Under the pieces are notes generated by a model that did no database searches, was not told where the DNA came from, and saw only the letters and a program-made list of their open reading frames with translations. Source: Coffea arabica (taxonomy: Eukaryota; Streptophyta; Magnoliopsida; Gentianales; Rubiaceae). From it: 64,000 bases of DNA. Where the stretch lies: the NCBI RefSeq assembly GCF_036785885.1, contig NC_092312.1, positions 26,650,001-26,714,000 on the forward strand, given 5' to 3'. Position 1 is the stretch's first letter; each line of letters opens with the position of its first letter. The position numbers were made by a program, and so were the translations under genes. Shown in pieces: positions 30,619 to 43,400 of this stretch.

Positions 30619-31838
30619 AGGTTTCTTGTGAATGTTTTTTGATGACTGATTATATGTTTCTGTTTTGCTTCTGTTGGATGGGTTGTTTTCCATATGAAGG
30701 TGTAACTAAAATGGTTTCTTTGAGAGGAAAATTGTGTTTCTGGAATAGGGGTTTTACATTTCTTCACTAATTTACCACTAAGACAACACCATAGTTGATT
30801 GTAGAGAGTGATGTTCAATTTTGTATTACAATGCTCAGTTAGAGCCTATATAGCTCATAAACTGCTATAGAAGTCAATGTCTTCCAGATGTTTCTCATTA
30901 CGTTACATGATTTTCATCAAGTAACTTGAAGACAATCTATGCTGTCCAGCCTCTGTTAGGAAAGAGCAACTCATCCTTTCAACAATCTTGTGCAAAATTT
31001 TTCCCCACCATAAAAGACCAGAATTTTCTCCTTTTCCTCCATTTTTGGTTTGAGGCAGGTGGACTGTCGATGAGAGGGAGTGATAGTTAGATGTACATGA
31101 TATCAGAATTACTCAACACTGTCAAGTTTGTTAAGATCAGTTAGCAAAATTGTAATTCAAGAAAGGGCTGTTTATACTTCTTTGCTTGCCCTTTAGCAGA
31201 TAACTGAAAAGCCCAAAACCAATGACTGGATTCTTAAATCTGAGCCAAGAAAAATAAAGACGACCGAATCATTCTGTAAAAAATTTCAAACTTCAACCCC
31301 TGCACATTAGATCCAGCAATGGCAAAGAATGATTCATGCCTCGTTCAGTTTGGTCTAAACAGAAAACTAATATTAATATACATAATCTACCTGAAAGCTT
31401 TCCTTTTCCAATATATGAAACTCTTCAACTCATCCGCCTATGAACTCGTAAGTTAAGATAATCAGAAACGGAAAGATCTCTAAACTACAAAAGAATAATA
31501 CAAAACAATTCTAAACTTCCAAGAATTCATACTTCTGAAATCACTTTTTCAAAAAGATGTCGGTCGGAGACTTCATTTATGGTTCTAGAAACAAAAAAGG
31601 TTTCATGAATGGACTGAGTTTAGCTGAAAAGGGATCAGTCTTCGAAATTGTAAGATGAATGAAGTTTTCATTGGAAATGCATCCTTTCATATATAAGCAA
31701 CCATGTTCCTTCTTTACAATATGAACCATAACACTCGTTACCAACTCATTGATCAATAGTCATTGTTTCGGCAGGTAATTGATTAGTGGATTGCAGGCTT
31801 TACAAATGCAAAAGGATATACACATAACCAAAGTTCCG
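30619..31838. other. intergenic region between the PPD6-like and CHORD-like genes
   Basis: Two converging 3' flanks. No exon or element recognised. Confidence 0.5.
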
Positions 31839-34800
31839 TTAGTATAAAGTGAAGCCATCATCATAGGATACATGCCATCCTTGCCTGCAAGGTGGGGCAT
31901 TCTCATCATACTCGGCACAACAGCTCCATCGCTTTTTCCAGTTGGATATCCCTGTATTTGGTCTATTATCCTTCTCATTCCATCTGTACACAATTACACC
32001 AGATTTATCGCTCCACTCTCCATCAATACCTTGGTGTGGTGGGGCAAATGCAAATAATCCTCTCTCTCCTGCATATTTAAATAGTCAGAATTCAGTAAAG
32101 AGATGTACTTTTGTTATTAAACCATATGTTGCAATATCTGATAGAATATTTCTGAGCTTTTAAACCATAAATATGACAAATTGATGGACAGGAAGGCAAA
32201 AAAAGGATCTAGATAATAATGCTATCTGATTTTAGTTGCTGCAAAGCTTATGATACACTCAGTCTACCCACCTGGGAATTATTTCTTCATTAGTTTCAGT
32301 TACAGACATATGGATTCTCATGTGGTTTGGATTACACGTTACAAATGGGCACGTACATTAACATACACCATCACATACATTCCTTGGTATTTCACCATTA
32401 CTACAATTCTGCAACTCCTTTCAGAAATCCAACCTCTTTATAACATATATAATATTGGTAAAGTCGTAGCATCCATCCTAAACCGTGTCAAAAGGTCATA
32501 TGAATGCTTAACTACCTTGTTACTTATAATGTAGTTATAGAAGAACTCTATATCAATATTATAGCATCTTAATGAAGCAGCCCTAATCTCCACTTGATGA
32601 TAATTTCTTTTCTCTTGCATCGCCAAATTACAAAAATGCTTTTCGGCTATACTGGTTATCCTCAGGACAAATGAAAATTTGTTCTTTCTGGAGTCTGAAG
32701 GTGCACCTAATACTGTAGCTTTTGATTTTCCAAGACTGCAAACAAGAAATGAGATAAACATGAGCACTATAGTAGAATTCCATGAATATGAGTTGAATGT
32801 GAATACACAATCACAGGTTTAAAGTTACTTAGGTATTTTATACATTACAACATGGACCACAAACGCGAGCGCGCGCGCACAACACAGAGAGAGAGAGAGC
32901 AGTGAAATGTTGATGGTACTACAGATGTTTAAGGAAATTGCATTTGCTAAACTAGGGACTGCTTGCTTTTTTCATCAGCATAGAGACAGAGAGCTCCAAA
33001 CTACTTCAAAATAACCAGAGACATAAAATTTAATGGGAATGCTGATGGTAAATGAGGTACTTTCACCCACACCTCAGAAGTACCTAATGTGCTTTTTGTT
33101 ACTTTTAACAGCTATTAACATCCTTATTTGGTTGAATGTAAACTACTTGGGAAAAATTTGCTACAGTCCTCTATTTTCTTGGCCATGCAATATGCATCTG
33201 CAACAACAAAGCCAAATTGCCAGGGAAAAGTGTAGAACTCACTGTGATGTTGCTAATTTCCTATGCATTCAGGAACCAGCATCAACCTCAGTGTGGTAAT
33301 GACAAAAGTATGGCTAAAGTTTTTAAACAATGTATAAGTTCACTAATAGCTAACATCATCCTAAACTAAGCGAAGTTTTTGAGATACTGGTATCATCATC
33401 TATACAAAATCGCTTCTCTGAACATCTAATGTGACAAGAATTGCTATGAGGAATCTTATATCTAAATATCAAAGAAGCAAATGACTACTATGGTCCTGTG
33501 GATGATCAGGAGTGAAGCCAGATAAGCAATACTTCCTATTCCCTAAATTTACTTCCCTAGCTCTGACTAATGCCTGAAACACGTCTCTTGTTCACCACCA
33601 GGACTACCAAAAAATAATCAAATTCAATCCATGAAGATCATATGATCTATTAGTTTCAGGCATAAATGTATTCCTTGGTACTTCAAAGTTCAATCAAATA
33701 CAGTGGCATGACATTTTATGATGCTGTAGCACTTTCTTCTAAGCAGAATGCACAATCACTTTCAAAATTCCAGGACTAATAGGCTAAATCTTGTTCGAAT
33801 AGCTTTCTGCTCATGTTATTTATGGATGTATTGTCTTATCTTACTAACTATTAAGATAAACCAAGTTCAGGCATTTCAGTCGAGTGATAGGGACACTGGA
33901 CCGAAATGAGTTGAATGTAACTGTATTATCATAAGTTTGAAGTTACTTAAGCATTTTGTGGATTAGCGAGAGAGAGAGAGAGAGAGCAGTGAAATGTCGA
34001 ACATGTTCCAGATGTTTAGGAAAGTGCTTTTCTGCACAGCTTAGAAACAGAGAGCTCAAAGTAAGCGGCGCATGAAGCAGAACAATAGTCTGCCTCTCGG
34101 ATGATGTACAAATACTTCAAAGGAACCCAAGAGGCAAGAACATAAAGGGAATGCTAGTGGTAAATGAGTTACTTTCATCCTCCCCTCAGCAGTATCTAAT
34201 ATGGTATTTATTTAAAACAACTATTAACATCCTTACTTTCTTGAATACAAACAATTTGCACAGATATGGCTACAGTTCTCTATTTTCTTGGTCATGAACA
34301 ATGCATCTGTAAACAATGAAGAGAAATTGCAGGAATAAGTATAGAATTCATCATGATGTTGCTATTCTCCAATACATTCGCAAATCACCATGAACCTCAG
34401 TCTAACAAAGTACGAAGTATGGCAACATTTTTTTGAACAATGAATTAGTCCACTAATAGCAAAAATCATTGTAGAATGAGTGAAGTATTTTGAGGTACTG
34501 GTGTTATCATCTACATAAAATCACTTCTCTGAATGTCTCGTGTCACAAAAATTACTATAAGAAAATTTTTGTCCAAATATCAAAAAAATAAATGACTATA
34601 ATAGTCCTGTGGATGATCAGGATTGAAGCTAGGTAGGCAATATTTCCTATTCCTTAGATTTACCTCCCTCCCTGTGACTAATGCCTGAAACACATTTTTT
34701 TTGCGCCACAAGGACTACACAAGATAATTAAATTCGATCCATGAAGATGATATGATCTATTAGTTTCTCACACATACATATATATTCCTGGTAACTGCAA

Positions 34801-35747
34801 ATTCCAATTAAATACAATGGCATAACATATTATGATGCTGTAGGATTTTCTTCTAAGCAGAATGCATAATCACTTTCAAAATTCCAGGACTAATAAGCTA
34901 AATTTTGTTCCACTAGCTTTATGCTCAGGTTATTTATGGCTGTATTGTCTTGTCTTACTAACTATAACGCTGTCCCGGTTCAGCCATTTCAGTTGAGTGC
35001 TAGGGACATTGAACTGAAAACCAGAGGTATCAGTTTGTATCTCCTCCCCTCAATCATATCAATAGAAGAGAAAAAGTATACTATATGAAAACCACTATAA
35101 AAGCCTAAACTCCATTCATGTCAATCCTTACTTCGTCATGATACTTTTCCCTCGAAAAACGAATATCCATTTCACATACTCTACAATTCAATAATAGTGT
35201 CTCCGAATCATCTTTGACTATTACACCTCAGGTGTTACACTCTCTATTACACCATTACCATGTATAAGGATGACCGTTTCACTATATAGGGTGACAGTGA
35301 CACGTCTTTCATTATAGATGAAGGAAATGAGTCCCTTGGGGAGTATAATTATCAAAATCCCATCACCAATTACTTCAAACAGAAGCAGAAGAAAGGCATT
35401 TCAAAATAATACTTGTGATTTTTCCACCAAAAAAAATCAATAATGATATTTTCTTTCCTGGTTTTAGTTTCTTTATTCTTCTCCTTGTTCCACATGATAT
35501 TCTGTACAAAATATAATGAACGCATACCACTAGTGTGGCCATGGAAAGAGCAAGCAGTTGGAGAGTTATCTTTATCTTGATAAATAGTGTTGCACCTCAG
35601 GCATCTCTTCCTCTCCTTTGCACAGATTACTTTCTGTAGCTTCTGAGGTTGTCTATGGCTGATATATGAACCTGAGGATGTTCTCATTTTCTGAATTCTT
35701 GATGGGTTCCAGGGGAAACTTTGAGGAAGATTATACACCAAAGCCAT
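31839..35747 (-). CDS. CHORD-like zinc-binding protein, probably plastid-targeted (149 aa, 2 exons)
   Basis: Exons on the minus strand: 35528-35747 and 31839-32068, joined in phase 1 (GT/AG) for 450 nt. Residues 1-43 are rich in Ser, Gln and Arg and end VICA, like a plastid transit-peptide cleavage site. The rest carries ordered Cys/His: Cys49-x2-Cys52, NSPTAC (Cys66), His69, then RWSCC (Cys123-Cys124), Cys134 and His139 in PPCRQGWH. The order CxxC, C..H, W.CC, C..G.H is that of a CHORD zinc domain as in RAR1 and CHP-1, but the HPG turn is replaced by HGH and the spacing before the Trp is longer. I infer a divergent CHORD-like zinc fold of unknown function. The 3.46-kb intron contains a 1.1-kb tandem duplication. 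Confidence 0.75.
32791..35020. repeat. 1.1-kb tandem duplication inside the CHORD-like gene intron
   Basis: Copy 1 is about 32791-33907 and copy 2 about 33908-35020, both starting GAGTTGAATGT. Shared landmarks in the same order: GAGAGAGAGAGCAGTGAAATG, CTATTAACATCCTTA, CTCTATTTTCTTGG, CCTGTGGATGATCAGGA, TGAAGAT..ATATGATCTATTAG and TTTCTTCTAAGCAGAATGCA. The copies are clearly diverged and contain no long open frame. The first has a GC/CA/GA microsatellite at about 32865-32900, the second (GA)n at about 33968-33987. Confidence 0.82.
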
Positions 35748-36227
35748 ATGGGATTCTGTCCAAATGAGAGTCGAGTTTTTTCTTCAGTTCATCACAGCTC
35801 GACAGCTTCAATCAATGGCGAAGATGCAGAGATGGGTAGGAAGAAAGAACAGATGTTTACACTGTGGCCCCTATGATTTTTCGCTGCTTCAAATTAGCCC
35901 TGCAAAACGATTCTCATTCCTTCATTTTGGACCTTTTGGTCATTGACTCGTTGATTTTTTAATTCTCTCTCTTTTTTTTTCCAATTATCTTTTTTGTAAG
36001 TTTAGGTGTGGGCCTGTGGCCATAACTCCAGAGTCCAATCTGGAAGGCCGACAATGAAACAAAGCTTATTTTGTTTTTCATTTCGGTTGGTGGGTTCTTG
36101 GACAACCATTGATAAGTGGATCCTATAGTTGTTTGAATATTTTGGGCTTCTCTTTTATTAGTATCTAGTAGCAGTTAGACTATAGTCCTCATTGAGCAGG
36201 TAAAACCCAACTATTTGATGCCCTGGG
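35748..36227. other. CHORD-like gene upstream region
   Basis: Promoter side of the minus-strand gene. Nothing else recognised. Confidence 0.45.
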
Positions 36228-36761
36228 TAGGGGTGTCAACAGGTCGGGTTTGGATCTGGATCTGACCTGAATTCGATAAATTTTTCTGAGTTTGAGTTGA
36301 AAAATAATTCCGATACTCGGACCCAGACTTGTACTCATTTACTTTAACAAAACGGATCAGATACGGAATATAGGATTCCGATTCGGACTCGAACAATATA
36401 TTAATAATTATAAAATATAAATATTTCTAAATACATTCTTTTACCAAATTAACAATTTAGTAATGACTTTGTAGATTGATTTGTGGTTAGCTTTGGATTG
36501 ACTATTGCGAATTATTTGTGATTTAACTTTGTAATTTGATTTGTTTAAGTTTGGAGATTGAATTTATGGTCGATTTTGGATTTAATTTTGGAATGTTTAA
36601 ATCTGAATTTTTTCTTTCTGGGTAGATTAGGATCCAACTCGGGACCCGTTGGATCTGATGACCCGTCGAGTATATGGGTCGAGTCTGGATCTACTATACA
36701 AAAACAGATTTGGGTTCGGAATTTTCAATTCTGACTCAAACCCCACTTGTTGACACCCCTA
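36228..36761. mobile_element. hAT-like MITE, 534 bp
   Basis: Left end TAGGGGTGTCAACAGGTCGG; right end read inward TTAGGGGTGTCAACAAGTGG. Flanking 8-mers gccctggg and accctagg match at 6 of 8 positions. TAGGGGTGTCAA is a common hAT-type terminus. The interior is rich in GGATCTGGATC-like words. Confidence 0.65.
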
Positions 36762-37000
36762 ACCCTAGGTTTGGTTAATATGCAATTAGTAATTGGCCTT
36801 AAAAAAGTGGTAGTAAGATTTTCTAGGACACCGTTACTACACGTAAATGACCCACAACTTATCATGTTAGCGTGCGTGCTCATAAATGTACCTCTATATG
36901 TTAATACTTTTTTCAAATTATTTTATTTTTCCCAAAAAAATTAACGTATGAATGCCCGTAGATCAGCCAAACCCAAAAATAGTGAACACGAATAATAATT

Positions 37001-37156
37001 GAGTAAATATTATATGCACTGATAGTATGTACACTATTACGATTAGATATACGACACATATGTAAAATTTGAATTTTAAATTTAAATTCGAATTATGTGT
37101 TATGTATCCAATAGTGAAAATATATACGCTGTCAATCAGTGTATAAAAGATTAAAT
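37001..37156 (+). mobile_element. palindromic MITE (copy C)
   Basis: Starts GAGTAAATATTATATGCACTG, holds CGAATTATGTGT in the centre and ends CAGTGTATAAAAGATTAAAT; clearly the same family as copy A. The target duplication has decayed beyond recognition. Confidence 0.65.
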
Positions 37157-37257
37157 AGTTCAAACAGAGTATTGGCTTAAACATACAATTGAACAGCATA
37201 ATTAAGGGTGATTGAACTTCTTAAATCATCGTCATCTTTCAAAATTTGGAGGCTCCT

Positions 37258-37577
37258 GCATTACGAATACTACCTTCCTTTGTATTCACTTTTTACCAGA
37301 ATTACGTTGCCAGTAATATTCATCAGCTGGGAAACCATTAAGGACATCAGCCATCATGCTTTGTAGTTCTATTGAAAACATCAAATGATGTGTCCTTTGT
37401 TTTCCAATAAAAGTGACAAAAAAAAATAGTGTCAATCTTAAAAAAAATCTGGATGACTATGACAACATAAACATGATGTTTTGGATCAAATAAATCCCAG
37501 AATGATGCATGTGCTAGGACAAAGCACAATAATGTAACAAGCAAGAGAAGAATACTTTTAGCTTTTGTATGGTGCAT
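37258..37577 (-). CDS. candidate small secreted peptide gene (uncertain)
   Basis: On the minus strand, an ATG at 37577 opens a frame with a strong signal peptide (KSILLLLVTLLCFVLAHA) followed by SFWDLFDPKHH. A possible intron starts at GTTTATG and ends in a T-rich tract at ACAAAG. Downstream a different frame encodes MADVLNGFPADEYYWQRN and ends SGKK. The two frames do not join in phase with any splice pair I can find, so it is either a small peptide gene with an unusual intron or a broken one. No family recognised. Confidence 0.25.
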
Positions 37578-38748
37578 TTTGGTAATATGCTCTTGTGAGT
37601 TACTAGTCTCCACATACATATAGAGCTACATAGAGGAATTAAATTTGGTTCTTGGGATAAAGTTAACGAATATGGAAGTTTGTATTGATAATGCAAATTA
37701 CCCTGTGACTCATGTCAATACTATCTAACACAAATGAAATGAAGCAATTAAGTAAAGATTAAACTGTTTGGTTAACAAGTGCATGTCTATTAGATATTCG
37801 AAAAGGCGAGGTTCAGGTGTTAAATTTTTTCTTTTTTTTTTTTTGTATAAATTATGATTTTATTGAACTAAAATAAGGGAACATTATACAATTTTTAACT
37901 CATGCTTCTCCTACGAAAATTAGGGCAACCTAACCGCTCCATTTGGATCTCGCCCCCGGACCATAGCAAGCAATTTTTTTTGCAAAAGTGTAATTAATTC
38001 GGGAAAGTGTATTTATATGATAATGTTTTAATGAATATCTATTGTACACCCGTTAAAACCAAGATTAAATTAAGTGACTCAATTAAAGTTTGAGCCACAG
38101 TGTCACCCTGTGGTAATCATTTATTTTCCTTTAATAATGGAAAGACTTCACCACGTTTACGTGTCAAGTAATTAATGAGATAACTATATATTGCTTCTCA
38201 AAATATTTGTATTACAATGAAGATCCTATTCAGATGGAAGTTGTAAAATGCATAAAATGCCGACGAGTTGATATTTGGAAATAACACAAGAGAATTAGGC
38301 CACACTACTATACATACATCAATATTTAAAGCATGTAAAATTACGTAGTGATAATATTCAAAGTAGACCGATTAAATAAATTTGCCTCAAGGTAGCTTAT
38401 TATACTAAATCACACATCGTCTGCCTAACGAGTGTCAAATTACAAGTCAGGTATTAATATTTTGAAAATGTAAAGTTAAATAGAGAAAGGTTATATATAC
38501 AAGGCAAGATAATAAACATTAGTGTGTGAATTTACATGATAGTTTAAATATGATTTATGTGTCTTAACAAGTATTCATTAGACGCTTGTTAGGAAAATCC
38601 GATTAACAACCCAGTATAGATTTTTGCTCATCATTATACAATTACAACCTGTAGCCTGCAGGAGTACACCTCAAACTTTTAAGTTCTCCATTATAGACAC
38701 TAATCAATAAAAATTTGAAAAAGTTTAGGGTAAACCTTACTTAAGGGA

Positions 38749-38919
38749 TGGGAGATTTTCTGTAAACCTTGGTGGATGGGCATGGCAGGGAATGCTGCAG
38801 CAGCAAAGCTAATCATATATGCTTTGCAGCCAGCCTGGGATTTGGGCTTCAGGAAAGCAGTTTTAGATAAAAATAAGCAAGTAGGATTTTCAGTGATAGA
38901 GAAAGCAAATTTCCCATAA
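38749..38919 (+). pseudogene. LINE RNase H fragment
   Basis: An open stretch of 56 codons contains ALQPAWDLGFRKAVLDKN, which resembles the RNase H helix of plant non-LTR retrotransposons (LQLAWDLGF-type). The surrounding sequence does not extend the similarity, so this is an isolated relic. Confidence 0.4.
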
Positions 38920-39473
38920 AAGTCCACAGCATCATAGTTGTAATTAGGCTAGTAAAGAATAGTTAACTAAACCATACGAATGCAAATTAGGGCATATATG
39001 AAGAGAAGGAAATGCATGCAGAATGATCAAGTGGGAAAGATGAGTGTAATTATATGATTAACTAGGCTCAAAGAACCCCTAACTTCCCTGCCCCCCACCA
39101 CCAAGTTTCATGCAACTAATTAATAGGAGTTAGTGTTATTATGTCACTAACTATGTCAATAGGTAGGATTTAAGTTGATCTACTAGATTCAAATCTACAG
39201 AAGTATCGTTTCAAATTCAAATTAAGACCTATATCTCGACATAAATGGGTTTGGATACTGAATAAGTATGGATGACTTAAAATTTATGCACAATCAATGA
39301 AGAATAGTAAAAATGAATTTCAAATGTATGATAAACATAATTCAATTACCATTTTTAAATGTTAAAATCACCATTCCTACAAAATGTTACATGTAAGAAT
39401 GAGAATTAAAATTATAGAGTTATATCAATGAATTGTATTTCGCTAAAAAATTTTCTACAACATCCAATACTAA

Positions 39474-39746
39474 GGGTGTGTTTGATAAAACTAAAATCTG
39501 AAATCTGAAGTCTGAATTTATTAAGTTATTGAATTGTTAAGTATTAAATCTAATACATTTGAATGTATATCACATTTAGTGATAAGTGAATAGCTTATCA
39601 CTTAATTTTGGGAGTAAGTTTTGTCTAGGAAATTCAGTGCCACTTAGTTAATTCAGATGTTTAATTTTTTATTATCAAATAATCTGAATATGTTAATATC
39701 CGAATTTATTAAATTTAAGTGATGAACTGAATTATCAAACCCGGCC
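39474..39746. mobile_element. MITE of the GTTTGATAA family
   Basis: Left end GGGTGTGTTTGATAAAACT followed by repeated TCTGAA words; right end GAATTATCAAACCCGGCC. A longer relative is at 59125-59781, and a partial match to the right half at 56917-56990. The target duplication is unclear. Confidence 0.55.
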
Positions 39747-40198
39747 TATAGCCTGTGTGTATTTAAAAATTCCTCCACTTTTTCTCGTTTTGCTTTAAGA
39801 GTATGTCATTATGTAATTTGAATCTTGCTTATGAAATTTAATCATTGAAAGTCATTTTACTAAAAATAAAAGTACTAATAGTTGCGAACTATGCAGAAAA
39901 AATATTTTTTAGGTAAAAAGAATATTATTTGACACAATTACACTAGATTACTGGTTAAGAATTGAAGTCTGCTTGTGGACCATAGATTCCTTTGATTGAC
40001 CTTTTCTTGTCCAGGAACATTAAGTTCATTCTTAACCTTCCCAAAACAACAGAAAAATGGTCCTAGTTTTCTCCACAGAACCCGAATCAAAAGAAAGCGG
40101 GAAGAATACATGGTTTACAAGGCAATCAACCACATCAACATTAGCCATTTTCATCGGCAGGACATCCATTGGCTGGTGAGGGTGGTCCATTACACACA

Positions 40199-40262
40199 CT
40201 TTTAAGCATTTATTAAAAGGGTTGAAAAACACTTTTAAGCATCCATCAAAAGGGTTGAAAAA
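40199..40262. repeat. 32-bp tandem duplication
   Basis: Two adjacent copies of CTTTTAAGCAT..AAAAGGGTTGAAAAA, in the 3' flank of the WIP gene. Confidence 0.6.
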
Positions 40263-40480
40263 TTTTACAAACCAAAACCAAATTCTTTACTATTGACATA
40301 GATACTACATTCTATCCACCCAAAAACAACACCAATCAATCCCTCTAATAGAACATCCCACACAAAACAATAAGAGAAGAAAAGGAAGGAAAAACGCTTC
40401 TAACCACGTTAAGGCAAGAATAAAAAGGAAAAGAAAATAAACCAAGGATCCCCATTAACTTCCAACAATTCCAATTAATG

Positions 40481-43400
40481 TCAAGCTGGAGATTCCCTTT
40501 CTTGATCGATATCAGATGCTGAATCATCCTCTTCTTCAGAAACATGAATGCCTAATGCTCCATGACCACGACCAAATGCTCTTATATGATCCTTGAGAGA
40601 TCTTTTATGCTTAAAATCAGAACCACAAATGCAATACCAAATTTTCCCACAATTCTTCTCATGAGTTCTCCAATCACCCTTCACTGCAAAAGGCTTACCA
40701 CATTTTCGACACATGAAAGGCTTAATCCCATGCTTTCTCTTATAATGTGTTTGAAGGGTTCTGAAATCTTTCAGCGGTCTGGTTCTTGGATGATCAATAT
40801 TGTGCTTGCACCCTGGTGCACAACAATAGCAAGGAAGCTTCAGCATTGCTGTTGGTTGAGTTCCCCTCAATGATTCTGGCCCTTTCCTGTATTGAGATCC
40901 ATGTCCCCACATATGCATCTGCAATTTTTTTTAATTCAAAATTTAATTTAAACAAAAAAAAGTACTAACCAGGATAACTAGCTATTTTATTTCACAAATA
41001 AGATAATTTGGAAGGTCAGAAATTTATAATTTGTATTATTATTTCAATAAAGAATAAGGATTCTACAATCATGAAAACGATTTTGAACTAATTGAACTAA
41101 TATGCATGATTTAAGGTCTCTTTGTGATTTCAATTATTCTTGTTCTCTGTACATTGACTCTTCAAGGCTAGGAGCTACTATGGTATGCTGGAGCTATTGC
41201 TACAATTTATTTAGTCAAAATTAGATAATCTCATACTATAAGTACCTAAAAGGTAATTGTTGACTCTTAACAAAATTCATGGAGTGGATAAGGAAAATCA
41301 TGGAGTGGTTAAAAGCCGTTGGCGAGCCTTTGGCAATAGTCTTGGTGTTTCTCCTCCCACTTTTCCCTCTATTCCACATCGATTGTAAGTGGTGTGTGTG
41401 TGTACTACTTAAGGTGCTCAGTGTAGCCTGAAAGTCAGCATGCCTTTTGGGTTGGGCTGTGGGTTTCCCTTAGGTAATGTGTGTGTGTGTGTTTGTTATT
41501 TCTCCCCTTAGGTAGTGTGTGTGTGTGTGTTTGTTATTTCTCCCCCTTTCCCTCTATCCCACATCGATTGTGAGTGGTGTGTGTGTGTACTACTTAAGGT
41601 GCTCAGTGTAACCTAAAAGTCAGCATGCCTTTTGGGTTGGGTTGTGGGTTTCCCTTAGGTAGTGTGTGTGTGTGTGTGTTATTTATGGTTGTTGGTGGAT
41701 AAGGAAAATCATGGAGTGGTTAAAAGCCGTTAGTAATCCTTTGGCAATAGTCTTGGTGTTTCCTCTCCCCCTTTCCCTCTATTCCACATCGATTGTGAGT
41801 GGTGTGTGTGTACTACTTAAGGTGCTCAGTGTAGTCTGAAAGTCAGCATGCCTTTTGGGTTGGGCTGTTGTTGGTGGATAAGGAAAATCATAGAGTGGTT
41901 AAAAGCCGTTGGTGAGCCTTTGGCAATAGTCTTGGTGTTTCTCCTCCCCCTTTCTCTCTATCCCACGTCGATTGTGAGTGGTGTGTGTGTACTACTTAAG
42001 ATTCTCAGTGTAACCTGAATGTCAGCATGTCTTTTGGGTTGGATTGTGGGTTTCCCTTAAGTAGTGTGTGTGTTATTTATGGTTGTTGGTGACTCTTAAC
42101 AAAATTCATAAATTTTGGGAAACTTCATAACTTTATAAAAATTTCAAGACAGAAAATATCATTTCTGAATGTATGAAATTATTCTTTTTTATATCTAAAG
42201 GGACAACTGAAATCTTGGGGTGGCTGCCTTCCTTTCTCTTCCAGTCTTGCATCAACTCATTTATGCTGCAGATTGCAGATTGTGTACTAGACAAGAATTT
42301 AATGCACAATTAGAATTTCTACGGATGGAAGTCACGTAAAGCACTATTATATTGCACTGACTATCTGTCAGAGCGAGCTTCTATGTTGAACAAGATGAAT
42401 ATTCAAACAGTCAAGCACCAACTTCAAAGTTTTTACTGTCGATTGGTAATAGGGGAAAGGAACAGGATCATTAATAAAAAAGAATAGTGGGGGAATAAAT
42501 GAAAGAAATGAAACAGGAATTTTGTTATCTGATTGGATGAAGCGGACAAATCGAATGCTATCATCCATTCAGTTGTTGCTTCAACCTTAATCTTAAAATG
42601 AAAAATGTCAAACTTGGCAATTGGGAAGGGAACTTTCATAATTTATCTCTAAAATATGCTACTAAATTTCGCATGTTTATGCATTTATTAGATTTGAGTG
42701 CCAAAATCAAGAGGAAAGTTCCATTTCCAAGCCAAAAACTGTCTTTCTTGCTGGAATGAAAAAGTGGAACATGGTAAATCAAAGCATATTGTTTCTCAAG
42801 AGTCCAGTTTTCTAATGCATATCAAGAGCTGTAATCCAAAACCCTTGTTGTATAACAGCTTACTTAGTTAAGATTTGGTACAACATTATAAAGTTTGTAA
42901 AAGTATTACGATAGATAATACCTTTGAAGGTTTCAATCTAATAAAAACAAGATTTGTGCTCTCCAATTACTCTTTTGATCCACGTGTCTTCTTGAATTGG
43001 TTCTAGTTTGAAGGTATGCCAATTTTGGTGATGTGGGCTGTTTTTTTTTTTTTTCTTAGTGAACTAAAGTTCCTATATAATGTGTTCCTTTCTTTTAAGA
43101 AAATTTTTCCTCGTACTAGTTCAGAAGGTACCTAGCTAAGATTAATTCCTAGGGCAAGCAGGGCTAGTTTCTTGTCTTTGTGAAGGAATACTCAGAACTT
43201 AGATCTATTTACATTTCCACAAATCAGGAATGCAATTTAGCATATACCATACCTGCAAGTTATTGTATCTGTTGAAAGTCTTGAAACAGACAGGACATGA
43301 GAACTGTGTTGGACCAATGAGAATCTGAGAAGGTGAAGGAATCCAATACTGGCCTTTGTTGAGCTTATCGTTCAAGGGCAACTCTGATAGTACATTACCA

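Noticed and set aside
32791..35020. LTR retrotransposon hypothesis for the paired 1.1-kb repeats
   Set aside because: The copies are directly adjacent with no internal region, no TG/CA ends and no target duplication.
38700..38927. Minus-strand 75-aa frame
   Set aside because: Opposite strand of the LINE RNase H relic, whose plus-strand reading has a recognisable motif.
40562..40873. Plus-strand 103-aa frame
   Set aside because: Antisense of the WIP zinc fingers; no independent coding sign.
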